A stretch of DNA of 18,997 nt, taken from assembly GCF_039523435.1 (NCBI RefSeq), contig NZ_BAAAFH010000025.1, positions 1 to 18,997 of the forward strand, written 5' to 3'. Source of the DNA: Wandonia haliotis (GTDB lineage Bacteria > Bacteroidota > Bacteroidia > Flavobacteriales_D > Crocinitomicaceae). A program made the translations under genes and the position numbers. A model generated the notes under the pieces. It searched no databases, was not told the origin of the DNA, and saw only the letters and a program-made list of their open reading frames with translations. This document shows positions 1 through 7,285 of the stretch, piece after piece; position 1 is the stretch's first letter, and each line of letters starts with the position of its first letter.

Positions 1-416
1 ATTACTATTGGGGCTACTAATACACAGGATAATATAAAGGATGTTGAAATTGCAATAAATACAAAAGAATTAATGCAAGGAAAACTTGAAAATTCTGGGG
101 TAATTGATATAAATAGTTCTATGACGATCCAAAATAAAGAAGATGATTTTGAAAAGTTGAATTGGAAGACGTCATACATTGATTATAAGGGAAATAAAAA
201 TATCAGTACTGTTTATTCGGGAGTTTCTCTCAAATCATTACTTCTGGGGATATTTTCTTTTTATCAAAAATAAACCAGAACTCTGAATTGTATAAATACC
301 GTGTAAAAATGAAATGTGATGAGTTGTATTTATACTATGTATTAAGATACGGTGAATATATGTTATTGTCAAATCCTGAATCCACGGAGTTTAACTATGA
401 GCATGTAAGTAGGTAA
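1..416 (+). pseudogene. Hypothetical protein, cut by window edge and frameshifted
   Basis: Frame 1 is open from the first base, so the gene begins outside the window. It reads ITIGATNTQDNIKDVEIAIN and onward to about base 225, then loses its character and stops at 273. From about 222 another frame (codons starting at 228, 231...) carries on as a plausible protein, with SGDIFFLSKINQNSELYKYR and ending YEHVSR at the stop 414-416. This looks like one gene with a single frameshift near 215-230. There is no recognisable domain, signal peptide or metal motif in the visible part. From its place at the head of a run of immunity-like genes it may be an immunity protein or the tail of a toxin tip; that is inference. 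The frameshift could be decay or a sequencing error. Confidence 0.5.
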
Positions 417-484
417 TGTAATCAATTCTCGAATGTGAGGAATGGATAAATGATGACTACATTGATGCACAAATTATTCAGAAT

Positions 485-1258
485 ATGGAGACAATAAAAT
501 GGAAATTAAAACGATGTATATCCTGCTTGTTACTACTCCTTATTTACTCAGGAATAAACATATTTGGGCAGGATAATTATACAATTGTTGTGAAAAACGA
601 TGTTGATAGTGTAGAAGCTCTTACTGGCATAGAAGTAAAAGTAAGTAGCTCTTTTGCAAAATATTATACGACAGATTCGTTAGGACGATTTTCATTTTCA
701 ACATCTTCATTAGATACGATTGTACGTGTTTTTATTCAAGATGTAAATCATCAATGGTTTTATAACGAGTATTATATTGATCAATTAGAAGAAGTTGATA
801 CTATCTATTTACATTATAAATGGCGTTGGGCGTATAAGATGCTCATACTTTTTTTTGATAAAGGAAAGTGTGAGTTAAAAGGATTTTCGAATGAAGATCC
901 ATTAGAGTTAGCTTATTATTGGGTGGATGGATATGGTATTCCATATTTAGATCGGTTAAATAGACTTACACTCCATGTTTATGCGGCAGATAGTAAAATA
1001 CCGAAGTGTTTAAAGGAAGAAGTCAAAAAGCTGCGTAATCGTATTCTAAAAGATAGGGACATATTGGACCAATCTCAATTGGTCGTTAAATTTCATAAAT
1101 CGCCTTATGTTTCAACCGTTGCTAACCTTGATTTTAAAAAAGGAACTGTTATAGATGCAGAATTTATTTGTAATCAGAATACCGATAACATGAAGCACAT
1201 CGCAAGTCAATACTTTTATGTGATTGAGTTTAAATTTGATTATCTGAAGAAAGACTAA
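485..1258 (+). CDS. Exported hypothetical protein with an N-terminal beta-sandwich-like segment
   Basis: The 257-residue product starts with a Sec signal peptide: basic residues (KWKLKRC), a leucine-rich core (LLLLLIYSGI), and a likely cleavage near NIFGQ. Residues about 30-110 (TTDSLGRFSFSTSSLDTIVR then VFIQDV) resemble the carboxypeptidase-regulatory-like fold common in Bacteroidota surface proteins. The rest is mixed alpha/beta with a basic helix (KCLKEEVKKLRNRILKDRD). No catalytic motif is visible. The ATG at 485 is chosen because the hydrophobic segment follows at once; the frame is open back to 419 without another convincing start. The tandem setting suggests an orphan immunity protein acting in the periplasm, but no toxin precedes it, so this is inference only. 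Confidence 0.6.
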   Translation: METIKWKLKRCISCLLLLLIYSGINIFGQDNYTIVVKNDVDSVEALTGIEVKVSSSFAKYYTTDSLGRFSFSTSSLDTIVRVFIQDVNHQWFYNEYYIDQLEEVDTIYLHYKWRWAYKMLILFFDKGKCELKGFSNEDPLELAYYWVDGYGIPYLDRLNRLTLHVYAADSKIPKCLKEEVKKLRNRILKDRDILDQSQLVVKFHKSPYVSTVANLDFKKGTVIDAEFICNQNTDNMKHIASQYFYVIEFKFDYLKKD

Positions 1259-1514
1259 ATGAAGGAGTGGAGGGGAAATATAGGTGATGGATAAACTGGA
1301 AGAATTACAATTGGTTGATAATGAGGGTTGTAGATGTTGGGTTTTTATCCTGAGGGATAGAACGTCATTTTATATGAAGTAGGATAGTAGTTTATTATCA
1401 TGATGTAGTGATGTTTGAAAAGTGTGATAGAATGAATTTTTGGGTTTAAGGCATCGGAACTTGTGCTTGTTAGATGGATATAGGTGAAAATTTTGAAAAG
1501 ATTAATTGTTAGTT

Positions 1515-2081
1515 ATGAGCTACTTGTATTTAATATTGGTTACAGTTCTAGTGACAGCTTGCTCAGGAGGTATTAAAGAGAATCGTAAAGATCTGCGGTT
1601 GGATAAAGAAGAAAGAGGTCATCCGGAGCCTGATATTCCAGTAGATGATTATAGAGATACTTTTTCTATTGAGCAATATGATAGTCTTTTATATTATGAT
1701 ATAGATAATTTTGAAACTAATTTTTTGAAGCAAAATAAAGCAAAGAGGATTTTAGACTCAATCTGTCTAGTTGAGAATACTCATTATCCTACTAGTATAG
1801 ACACTGTTTTTTATTATAGGGATTTATCCAATTCTATTTTTCAATTTTATCAGGCTTCTTTTGATGGAAAGTTTTTACTAGAATACATTAAGTCTTCAGA
1901 TTTAGGATTGTTGAATGAATTATGTTCTTCTTGTAGTCATATTGAAAACGTTATTTTAACTAAAAATAAGGAATATAAGTGTTATTTCATAACGGTATAT
2001 GTAGAAGGTTATTCACTAACTATTCAATTAGATGAAAAAGGAAACTTAATCGTATTTGAAGTGGAAGGGTTATTTGTTTAG
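1515..2081 (+). CDS. Putative lipoprotein, orphan immunity-like
   Basis: The 188-residue product has a short hydrophobic leader and a lipobox (VTAC followed by SGG), so it should be lipid-anchored. ATG 1515 gives MSYLYLILVTVLVTACSGG; an in-frame TTG at 1506 would add three residues. The leader lacks the usual N-terminal lysines. A nearby TTG in another frame would give LKRLIVS, so the original start may have been lost by a small indel. The mature part is acidic, with Cys residues at ELCSSCSH, and belongs to no family I recognise. The 250 bases before it hold only short decayed frames. Its stop codon TAG (2079-2081) abuts a GGTAGTGT sequence, as for several other immunity genes here. Role as an immunity protein is inferred from context. 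Confidence 0.6.
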   Translation: MSYLYLILVTVLVTACSGGIKENRKDLRLDKEERGHPEPDIPVDDYRDTFSIEQYDSLLYYDIDNFETNFLKQNKAKRILDSICLVENTHYPTSIDTVFYYRDLSNSIFQFYQASFDGKFLLEYIKSSDLGLLNELCSSCSHIENVILTKNKEYKCYFITVYVEGYSLTIQLDEKGNLIVFEVEGLFV

Positions 2082-2109
2082 GTAGTGTTCTAACTCTTGA
2101 TAAGAGTTA
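2081..2109 (+). repeat. Degenerate IS-end copy with a small hairpin
   Basis: GGTAGTGTTCTAAC at 2081-2094 resembles the GGTAGTGTCTCAAAC end found at other cassette borders. It is followed by a perfect 8-bp stem, TAACTCTT and AAGAGTTA, around the loop GAT (2091-2109). No T-run follows, so this is not a convincing terminator. Confidence 0.35.
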
Positions 2110-2203
2110 AAGGGGAAGCGATTCCATTATATGATACCAAATAAGTTTTTTTGTAATTTGTTCATTACTAGTTGAATCGTGAACAAGATAATGTTACGTA
2201 GTT

Positions 2204-2296
2204 ATGAGAATAAAAAAAGTTTTAGTATATCTACTATCGAATTTTTGGCTTCTATCTGGTTGCTTTAATGGAACAGTTGAAAAAAGAGAATTCTAA
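2204..2296 (+). pseudogene. Truncated lipoprotein gene (signal peptide only)
   Basis: ATG 2204 opens a 30-residue frame that is an almost complete lipoprotein signal: basic start (MRIKK), hydrophobic core, and the lipobox LLSGC followed by FNGTVEKREF and a stop. Nothing beyond the first few mature residues is left. It is best read as the 5' stump of an immunity lipoprotein whose body was deleted. The bases to 2334 hold nothing else that I can support. Confidence 0.5.
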
Positions 2297-2334
2297 GTAA
2301 TTACATGTATGTTGAAGAAATTTTATAAAAAACA

Positions 2335-2611
2335 ATGTTAATCATTAATTTATTGATATTATGTGTGATACTATTTGTTGGATATTTTTTTCAAAAAAAA
2401 TGAAGAACAAAGAAAATTGGGGAATAGCATAATTATTTACGGTAAATATGTAGGTAGAAAAGGTGGTTATGGTAGTACGGGGTGCTATGTGATAATTAAC
2501 CCTACAAAAAGGAAAGAAATAAAAGGATGGATTCGAAACTGTAGATATTGCAATGCATTGCCAGGAGACTCTGTATTGGTCAAATTTGCAATAGAAGATT
2601 CAACTGGGTAG
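2335..2611 (+). pseudogene. Small membrane-anchored protein, frameshifted in a poly-A tract
   Basis: ATG 2335 gives a single hydrophobic anchor (MLIINLLILCVILFVGYFFQ) and then runs into TGA directly after c plus eight As at 2393-2400. A second frame, open from 2375, carries the rest: KNEEQRKLGNSIIIYGKYVG, a Gly-rich turn, a CRYC motif, and the ending FAIEDSTG. Removing one A from the tract joins the two into about 90 residues. No family is recognised. The tail may form a small beta barrel. The stop TAG (2609-2611) lies inside the 23-bp repeat that follows. An immunity role is inferred from position. The frameshift may be real decay, reversible slippage, or a base-calling error. Confidence 0.5.
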
Positions 2612-2786
2612 TGTCTCAAACTATCACCTGATGATAAAAAGTGTGTGTAACCTATTGAAAAACAAAAAATAGGAGAATAAATTTGTATTGAAGCGAGTGG
2701 ATGTCTATATCCACTCGCTTCTTTTTTGTGTAAATAGGAACCTGATATGAACGAAAGTTCGTTGTAAGTGCCTCAAACTATCACCT
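2607..2786 (+). repeat. Tandem IS-end module, copy A1
   Basis: The outer 23-bp end (2607-2629) starts GGTAGTGTCTC and ends TATCACCT. A near-copy, starting GTAAGTGCCTC and ending TATCACCT, lies at 2764-2786, 157 bp further on in the same orientation. The inner copy sits 4 bp before the ATG of an IS1-like transposase fragment. The block matches 7286-7464 over its whole length. It is interpreted as the left end of an IS1-like element with a duplicated terminus. Confidence 0.65.
2690..2727 (+). terminator. Intrinsic terminator-like hairpin in IS end A1
   Basis: A perfect 13-bp stem, GAAGCGAGTGGAT (2690-2702) and ATCCACTCGCTTC (2709-2721), encloses the loop GTCTAT and is followed by six Ts. It lies between the outer and inner IS ends, upstream of the transposase start, where it could block read-through from outside. 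The copy at 7369 has the same stem with the loop reversed. Confidence 0.7.
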
Positions 2787-2790
2787 AATC

Positions 2791-2985
2791 ATGAACTGTA
2801 ATTATTTTCAAAAAAATTGTATAAAAAAGAAAATTAAAAGAAACTCAACGTTATCAATGTACTGTGTGCATGATATCTCAGTAGAATCAATACAGGTACA
2901 CTCCTTATAAGGTGAGCGATGCAGAACAGGTAGATTTATTTAAAGAAGGAGTAGGAGTCAGAAGTGTTAAAAAACAGGTTGACAA
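2791..2985 (+). pseudogene. IS1-family InsA-like transposase N-terminus, decayed
   Basis: The frame starts MNCNYFQKNCIKKK. In IS1-type InsA proteins this region is a CxxC-CxxC zinc ribbon followed by a helix-turn-helix. Compared with the better copy at 16852, one ribbon cysteine is Phe, the frame shifts near 2830, and a TAG interrupts it near 2880. Further on, YKVSDAEQVDLFKEGVGVRS can still be read, ending near 2985. The catalytic part is absent. No right-hand IS end follows; the next sequence is RHS debris. Confidence 0.65.
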
Positions 2986-3002
2986 CTATACTTTCTAATG
3001 GA

Positions 3003-3037
3003 TTTTCCCTATTTTTATTCTGCAAAAACAGGGAAAA
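3003..3037. terminator. Imperfect hairpin with A/T-rich arms
   Basis: TTTTCCCTATTTTT (3003-3016) pairs with AAAAACAGGGAAAA (3024-3037) with one mismatch, around a 7-base loop. It could work as a terminator in either direction. It lies between the transposase remnant and the RHS fragment. The short frame around it encodes nothing recognisable. Confidence 0.35.
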
Positions 3038-3126
3038 AAGTTCTTTGAATTAAATAATAATCATTTAGGGAATGTGTTGGCATACGGACAGGAGTAACCG
3101 CTTCGATTTCGGGTAACCGTCTTAGA

Positions 3127-4455
3127 GTGGACAATTTGGGGCAATGGAATGGTATTTTATGTGTTTTCCCGACAGTAGCCGGAAGAACGTATACGGTTCA
3201 TTATACATTGGGACTGAATGGAGGTCCTAAGCTGATCCCGTTTGTTCGAAACAATATCACCTCTGCCAATATTCAGGTGCAGCATATTACTTCGGATGGA
3301 CGTTATACGTTGACATTTGTAGCACCGAGTTCAGAGACGATGTTTGCGGTGGAGAACCCGAATACGGGTACGCGATCGATGTACTTGTCGTATTTGTTTG
3401 TTCAGGATGTAAATGCAGCGGCAGTAGTGGAAGATTTCTGTTATGTGGCTGATGTGAAAAGTTATTCGGATTATATGCCGTTTGGGATGCAGATGCCAAA
3501 CAGGAATGGAAGTGATAATGCGGATAGTTATCGTTATTCATTTCAAGGACAAGAGAAAGATGATGAGATAAAAGGTGAGGGGAATAGCTTAAACTATACC
3601 TTTAGAATGCACGACCCGAGAGTGGGGAGGTTTTTTGCTCTTGACCCATTGGCATATGATTACCCACATAACTCCCCTTATGCCTTTTCTGAAAATAGAG
3701 TTATTGATGGAATCGAACTTGAGGGTATGGAATTTGAGCGAAGTATTGATAAGGCAGGTAACACTATTGGCATGAACTTAACCATATATATGGACCCAAT
3801 AATGATTGAATTTTATGGTTATGAAGCTATAGAAAATGAATTGTCAAAGCAGTATACCTTATTGATTAATAATAGCCTAGAAGGAGATGTGTCTGCCAAA
3901 GTTATTGTTTTGAGAGAAGACCAAAAAAGGAATTGGAATACGTTTAGAGTGGCTGGACAACAGAATGAAGATGAAACAAGTGTTGGAGGAGCGAATATAA
4001 GTTTTTTTGCTACTATTCCTTTGAATAGAAATGGGAAATTAAGAGAATTAGATGAGGTTGTAAATGATTTCCTTCATGAGGCTCTTCACCCTTATATAGA
4101 TGCACATCCATTTGAACGTTCCTATGGTGAGGATGATAAACTTTACCAAATAGATGATGGAGTTTTTGAAAGCATCCCAGGAGTAACAAATCTACGTATT
4201 AAAGAAAATATTATGATGTATGGTTCTAGAACTGTTGATGGTACATTACTTAGTGATTATTGGAAAGAGAATGGCTTGCCTCTGCATTTGACCCAAGGTC
4301 AAATGCAGAGAATTTACGATGAAATAGATAAAATGAACGCTATAGGAAATGCCCCTGTAAAACAGGGGCATTACAAAATTACAAAAACTAATCAGTCTTT
4401 GAATGATCTTATTAATGGTGTTGGGAAGCAACAACCTAAACCTAAAGAAGAATAA
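3127..4455 (+). CDS. RHS-core fragment with metzincin-like zinc-peptidase toxin tip
   Basis: The frame is open from 3061 without a good start; GTG 3127 is the first candidate, and the protein is a C-terminal piece only. Residues 1-115 look like a beta-sandwich, perhaps carbohydrate-binding (GRTYTVHYTLGLNGG, SDGRYTLTFVAPSSETMF). Then comes the RHS core end: YSDYMPFGMQMPNRNGS, RMHDPRVGRFFALDPL, NSPYAFSENRVIDGIELEG. The tip from about residue 200 has HEALHPYIDAH at 317-327, i.e. HExxH with a third His at metzincin spacing, the usual Gly being Ile. NIMMYG at 361-366 could give the Met-turn. I infer a zinc-dependent protease toxin. A stray NHLGNVLA piece in another frame at 3059-3082 shows the upstream core was broken and re-joined. 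The partner gene starts 2 bp after the stop. Confidence 0.8.
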   Translation: MDNLGQWNGILCVFPTVAGRTYTVHYTLGLNGGPKLIPFVRNNITSANIQVQHITSDGRYTLTFVAPSSETMFAVENPNTGTRSMYLSYLFVQDVNAAAVVEDFCYVADVKSYSDYMPFGMQMPNRNGSDNADSYRYSFQGQEKDDEIKGEGNSLNYTFRMHDPRVGRFFALDPLAYDYPHNSPYAFSENRVIDGIELEGMEFERSIDKAGNTIGMNLTIYMDPIMIEFYGYEAIENELSKQYTLLINNSLEGDVSAKVIVLREDQKRNWNTFRVAGQQNEDETSVGGANISFFATIPLNRNGKLRELDEVVNDFLHEALHPYIDAHPFERSYGEDDKLYQIDDGVFESIPGVTNLRIKENIMMYGSRTVDGTLLSDYWKENGLPLHLTQGQMQRIYDEIDKMNAIGNAPVKQGHYKITKTNQSLNDLINGVGKQQPKPKEE

Positions 4456-4457
4456 AA

Positions 4458-4865
4458 ATGAAGTTTGTGTTATTGGTTTTAGTTTTTTGCATTAATAATG
4501 TCTTTACGCAGGAAACGACTTATTATGGATTTAAAAAAAAATGCGATTTAAAAAAAAAGGAAATATCGTATTTCAAGTATAAATATGGAGATGATTCTTT
4601 GTCGATACTTTTACTTGAAAAAGTGTTATCTAATAAAATTTTTGAGTTTAATGGTACTAATGGTGATTATCCTATCTATTTATTTTTGCGCTTCGAAACT
4701 TGCTATACTCGAAAAGTTAAACTTGTTGGGCTACACAGCAATAAAATATTTAGTCGAAATGAAATAGAAAAATTAGAAGACATTTTAGTTGTAGACTACG
4801 ATTTTTTAAAAGCAAACAGGTATAGTTATTACATTATCAAAATTAGTGTTGAGCTAGGTCGGTAG
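4458..4865 (+). CDS. Exported immunity-like protein, partner of the 3127-4455 tip
   Basis: The 135-residue protein has a clear Sec signal peptide (MKFVLLVLVFCINNVFTQ, cleavage near TQ-ET) and a basic mature part containing two cysteines (KKKCDLKKKE and FETCYTRK). It starts 2 bp after the toxin stop, so the two are probably translated together. Export would place it where a secreted or incoming protease acts. No family is recognised. The stop TAG (4863-4865) falls within GGTAGTGTTTC, the IS-end repeat, so the present C-terminus (SVELGR) may have been set by insertion of that end. The immunity role is inferred from pairing and order. Confidence 0.65.
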   Translation: MKFVLLVLVFCINNVFTQETTYYGFKKKCDLKKKEISYFKYKYGDDSLSILLLEKVLSNKIFEFNGTNGDYPIYLFLRFETCYTRKVKLVGLHSNKIFSRNEIEKLEDILVVDYDFLKANRYSYYIIKISVELGR

Positions 4866-5040
4866 TGTTTCAGATGTGTTGATAACAGGAAAATAAAAAT
4901 TTAATTAGCTGATTATCAATAAATATGGAGAGGTAGTTCGTCAAAAATGAGTGGGTACTCCTGTAGGAACAATAGATTTGAGGTCAAAAAACGATCTTAA
5001 ATGCAGTCAAATGGTTCTACGTGTATCAAATGTGTTGATG
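4861..5040 (+). repeat. Tandem IS-end module, copy B1
   Basis: The outer end GGTAGTGTTTCAGATG (4861) and the inner end ACGTGTATCAAATG (5019) are direct repeats whose GTGT cores are 156 bp apart. The block matches 18700-18879 closely, for example GTAGGAACAATAGATTTGAG. Here the inner end is joined straight to a toxin tail instead of a transposase start. Confidence 0.6.
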
Positions 5041-5141
5041 GAAAATTACCTAAATTAAAAGAAGATAAAAAAGGAAATTTAAAAACTGAAGGAGGAACTA
5101 CAATCAAAATTAAGAAAAATGAAAACATGCCCAAACCTTAA
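5001..5141 (+). pseudogene. C-terminal stump of a lost toxin tip
   Basis: The frame from the IS end runs into KLPKLKEDKKGNLKTEGG and TTIKIKKNENMPKP, stopping at 5139-5141. An ATG at 5001 makes a 46-codon frame, but its first 13 codons are IS-end DNA, so that start is probably accidental. The lysine-rich tail overlaps the start of the next lipoprotein gene by 23 bp, as expected for a toxin-immunity pair. RHS core and catalytic part are absent. Confidence 0.45.
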
Positions 5142-5454
5142 TATAGTTTTCTTAGTTTTTCTAACCTCTATGCTATTTTTAAATTGTGTAGTTGTAGAAA
5201 AAAAAATCACCGTGGAAGATGATGGTGTCCTCTATTCAAAGAAGATGGTTTGTCGAAGTAGAAAAATATCTGTTTTGAAGTATAAAAAAAAGAATCTTAA
5301 TGGCGTGCTTGTCGAAAAAGAAAAACAGATATTAGATATTAGAGGCACATGGTCAACACCAATTTTTGTCGGTATAATTTATTATGATTCAATAACAGGA
5401 AAAAAGAAGTCTCTTGAGAAGTATTGGACTGAAAAAATAAAAATAGAAAGGTAA
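5119..5454 (+). CDS. Putative lipoprotein or anchored immunity-like protein
   Basis: The 111-residue product begins MKTCPNLNIVFLVFLTSMLF then LNCVVVEKK. This is a hydrophobic leader with a Cys in lipobox position, though the Asn before it is unusual. The mature part is short, basic and beta-rich (KKMVCRSRKISVLKYKKKN, IRGTWSTPIFVGIIYYD). No family is recognised. The ATG overlaps the end of a toxin tail, so this is the immunity member of a cassette whose toxin has been deleted. Keeping the protective gene while losing the toxin would be expected under selection for immunity; that is inference. A solitary IS-end repeat follows 4 bp after the stop. Confidence 0.6.
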   Translation: MKTCPNLNIVFLVFLTSMLFLNCVVVEKKITVEDDGVLYSKKMVCRSRKISVLKYKKKNLNGVLVEKEKQILDIRGTWSTPIFVGIIYYDSITGKKKSLEKYWTEKIKIER

Positions 5455-5458
5455 TCTG

Positions 5459-5481
5459 GGTAGTGTCTCAAACTATCACCT
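5459..5481 (+). repeat. Solitary 23-bp IS end at a cassette border
   Basis: Identical to 2607-2629, 7286-7308, 14549-14571 and 17947-17969, all in the same orientation. It is joined directly to RHS core DNA (agcgacaaatgaaacc), with no transposase sequence. The RHS frame is open through the repeat. Confidence 0.7.
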
Positions 5482-5650
5482 AGCGACAAATGAAACCACC
5501 CATAACTACCGTTATGATGCCATCGGACAGCTTGTCCAGGACAAGACGGAAGAAATCGAGAACATCACGTGGACAGTTACCGGAAAAGTAAAGAAAATTG
5601 AACGCTATGCGTTTAGTGAAAAACCTGATTTAGAGTTTGATTACGACCCA

Positions 5651-6661
5651 ATGGGACAACGCATTACCAAGACAGTGTATCCAAAGTCTGCTCCTGGTGT
5701 GATAGATGTTGCAGGAGTCAAAAAAACCTATTATATTAGAGATGCACAAGGAAATGTAATGACGGTATACACACTCAAAGCAGAAGATGGTGAGACCAAT
5801 CTGTACCTAACAGAACGGAATTTGTATGGATCTTCTCGTTTGGGAGTGGAGCAGGTAAACGAAGTAATTGCTTCTACAAGCTCAGGTAGTATAACCATTA
5901 ATACGGCTCAACAGCGTGTTGTGGGAGATAAGCGGTATGAGTTATCGAACCATTTGGGGAATGTGTTGGCTACCATTTCAGATCGTAAGTTGCCGGAGTT
6001 TGATTTGGGAGAAGGGTTGGCGTATTATAAGCCGGATGTCGTTTCTTANNNNNNNNNNNNNNNNNTTAATGACCCGAGTGTTGATGTTACCGCTATAAAA
6101 AACTTTGTTAATAGTGATGGTGCTGTAGGGATAGGGTACATTGCAATAATGGGTGATGATCTGGTTGAAAAACAAATTGACAGAAGCGGAGTGAAAGATT
6201 TTGAAGGAAGTTATGCTGATGCTTTGAAATATGCCAAAGAGGAAGGAGCGAAAAGTATGGATTATGGAGTTAAGGGGGTGTTAAGTGGAGATTTAAACCC
6301 TAAATCATTCTATGTAAGAGAGGGTACAGCGTATAATGTTGGTGATATAGGTAATTATTTGTGGGGTAGAGGAATGGCTGAATTAGGAATTATGATTGGT
6401 GAGGCAAAGATGGGGGCACACTATAATAACATAATGAATGGAAGAGATCAAAAGACGCCTCTATATGATTTTGGTCCAGGAACCTATGGTGACCCAAGAT
6501 TTTGGGATTCTCCAGGAGATCAGAAAGCCATTGATAATGGATACAGAAACAGTTCAGCAGGAAAAGCTAATTTGGCACGTAGAAAGAAGCAAATCGAAGA
6601 TGGGAAGAAGATGTATCAAGAACAAAAACATAAAAGTGTGATAGGACCATTAAAGTGGTAG
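5651..6661 (+). CDS. RHS-core fragment with a toxin-44-like tip (internal gap)
   Basis: RHS coding sequence is readable in this frame from about 5482 (NETTHNYRYDAIGQL); ATG 5651 is only the first usable start. The core (YPKSAPGV, TYYIRDAQGNVMTVYTLKAE, NHLGNVLATISD, GLAYYKPDVVS) runs into 17 Ns at 6049-6065. The usual YSDYMPFG-to-DPL segment, some 60 residues in sister copies, is missing there, so the true gap is far longer than drawn. After it come FNDPSVDVTAIKNF and a tip with DIGNYLWGRGMAELGIMIGE, then DPRFWDSPGDQKAIDNG. The D-x-GN-x-x-x-G and D-x-P-x-DQ-x-x-I-x-x-G pattern recalls bacterial polymorphic toxin type 44 (Ntox44); this is from memory and moderate. There is no HExxH. The partner lipoprotein starts 4 bp downstream. 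Confidence 0.7.
   Translation: MGQRITKTVYPKSAPGVIDVAGVKKTYYIRDAQGNVMTVYTLKAEDGETNLYLTERNLYGSSRLGVEQVNEVIASTSSGSITINTAQQRVVGDKRYELSNHLGNVLATISDRKLPEFDLGEGLAYYKPDVVSXXXXXXXNDPSVDVTAIKNFVNSDGAVGIGYIAIMGDDLVEKQIDRSGVKDFEGSYADALKYAKEEGAKSMDYGVKGVLSGDLNPKSFYVREGTAYNVGDIGNYLWGRGMAELGIMIGEAKMGAHYNNIMNGRDQKTPLYDFGPGTYGDPRFWDSPGDQKAIDNGYRNSSAGKANLARRKKQIEDGKKMYQEQKHKSVIGPLKW
6049..6065. other. Assembly gap (17 N) inside RHS core
   Basis: Ns replace the end of the RHS core. Comparison with 12870-13130 and 15135-15400 suggests that about 200 bases are missing. Frame continuity across it is fortuitous. Confidence 0.9.
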
Positions 6662-6665
6662 GATT

Positions 6666-7175
6666 ATGAACAAAATTTATATCTATATAATTGTATTGTT
6701 TTCTGCGGGTTGCTCGACAAGTAAAAAGGTTGATGAAATCGTTTCGAATAATCTGGAATTGAATGAATCACTTTTAAAATCCTCATTGTATAGTAGAAAT
6801 GAATTTTATATTTATGAGACGTATTTCATAGATGGGGTTCGCACATATTATTGCGAATTAAACAATGAAAATTACAATATCGTTCGTGATACAATAATTT
6901 ATAAGAGTGTTAGTGGAAGCGTATATAACAACAATTTTAAGTTGTCGCCAAAACAGGTAAGCGATTCAATTAAGCGGTTAAAACAAATTATGAATACTTT
7001 TTCAATTGAAGGGTATAGGTCGGATTGGAGAGATACAGGTATTGCGTTAAAAATTTATTTAACTGATGGTTGTGAGATGTTTTATGTTCCTAATCAATCC
7101 AGTTTTATCAATCAGTATTCAGACCTAGAAAAATTGAAAAGAGGGTGGTACTCTCGATGTGTAGAGACACAATGA
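6666..7175 (+). CDS. Lipoprotein, presumed immunity to the 5651-6661 tip
   Basis: The 169-residue protein has a short, typical lipoprotein signal (MNKIYIYIIVLFSAGC then STSKKVDE; lipobox SAGC). The mature part is mixed alpha/beta with aromatic clusters (RNEFYIYETYFIDGVRTYYC) and ends SRCVETQ. No known immunity family is recognised. It starts 4 bp after the toxin stop, so the two are almost certainly cotranscribed. Lipid anchoring places it in the envelope, where it could meet an incoming effector. A degenerate IS end (GGTAGTGTACCAG) begins at 7180, five bases after the stop. Confidence 0.7.
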   Translation: MNKIYIYIIVLFSAGCSTSKKVDEIVSNNLELNESLLKSSLYSRNEFYIYETYFIDGVRTYYCELNNENYNIVRDTIIYKSVSGSVYNNNFKLSPKQVSDSIKRLKQIMNTFSIEGYRSDWRDTGIALKIYLTDGCEMFYVPNQSSFINQYSDLEKLKRGWYSRCVETQ

Positions 7176-7179
7176 AAGG

Positions 7180-7202
7180 GGTAGTGTACCAGATTTATTG
7201 AT
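7180..7202 (+). repeat. Degenerate IS end
   Basis: GGTAGTGTACCAGATTTATT follows the preceding stop by five bases and shares GGTAGTGT and the general shape of the 4861 and 18700 ends. Confidence 0.4.
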
Positions 7203-7219
7203 GAATGAAATTTGTTTAA

Positions 7220-7285
7220 TTAACCATTTGTTTTTCAGGTGGGGAGACTACGTATGATGATACTGATAAAAGTGTGACCATGACT
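7220..7285 (+). other. Possible scrap of RHS coding sequence
   Basis: An open stretch reads SGGETTYDDTDKSVTMT, which has the flavour of an RHS/YD-repeat segment. It runs in frame into the next 23-bp repeat. It is too short to prove. Confidence 0.25.

Noticed and set aside
1287..1382. Small open frame MDKLEELQLVDNEGCRCW of 31 codons
   Set aside because: Short, no signal, no neighbour logic; likely debris between immunity-like genes.
2607..2786. CRISPR-like direct repeats
   Set aside because: Copies are few, widely and unevenly placed apart from the paired ends, with no spacer array or cas genes.
3287..3541. Minus-strand open frame within an RHS core, and the similar one at 15102-15332
   Set aside because: They lie wholly inside strong + strand coding sequence with conserved RHS motifs and have no supporting start context or neighbours.
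5459..5490. Idea that the 23-bp repeat is natural RHS coding sequence (it reads GSVSNYHL in frame before NETTHNYRYD)
   Set aside because: The same repeat also sits before transposase starts and at the end of immunity genes, and diverged versions track the transposase copies, so an IS end explains it better. The open frame may be chance or selected later.
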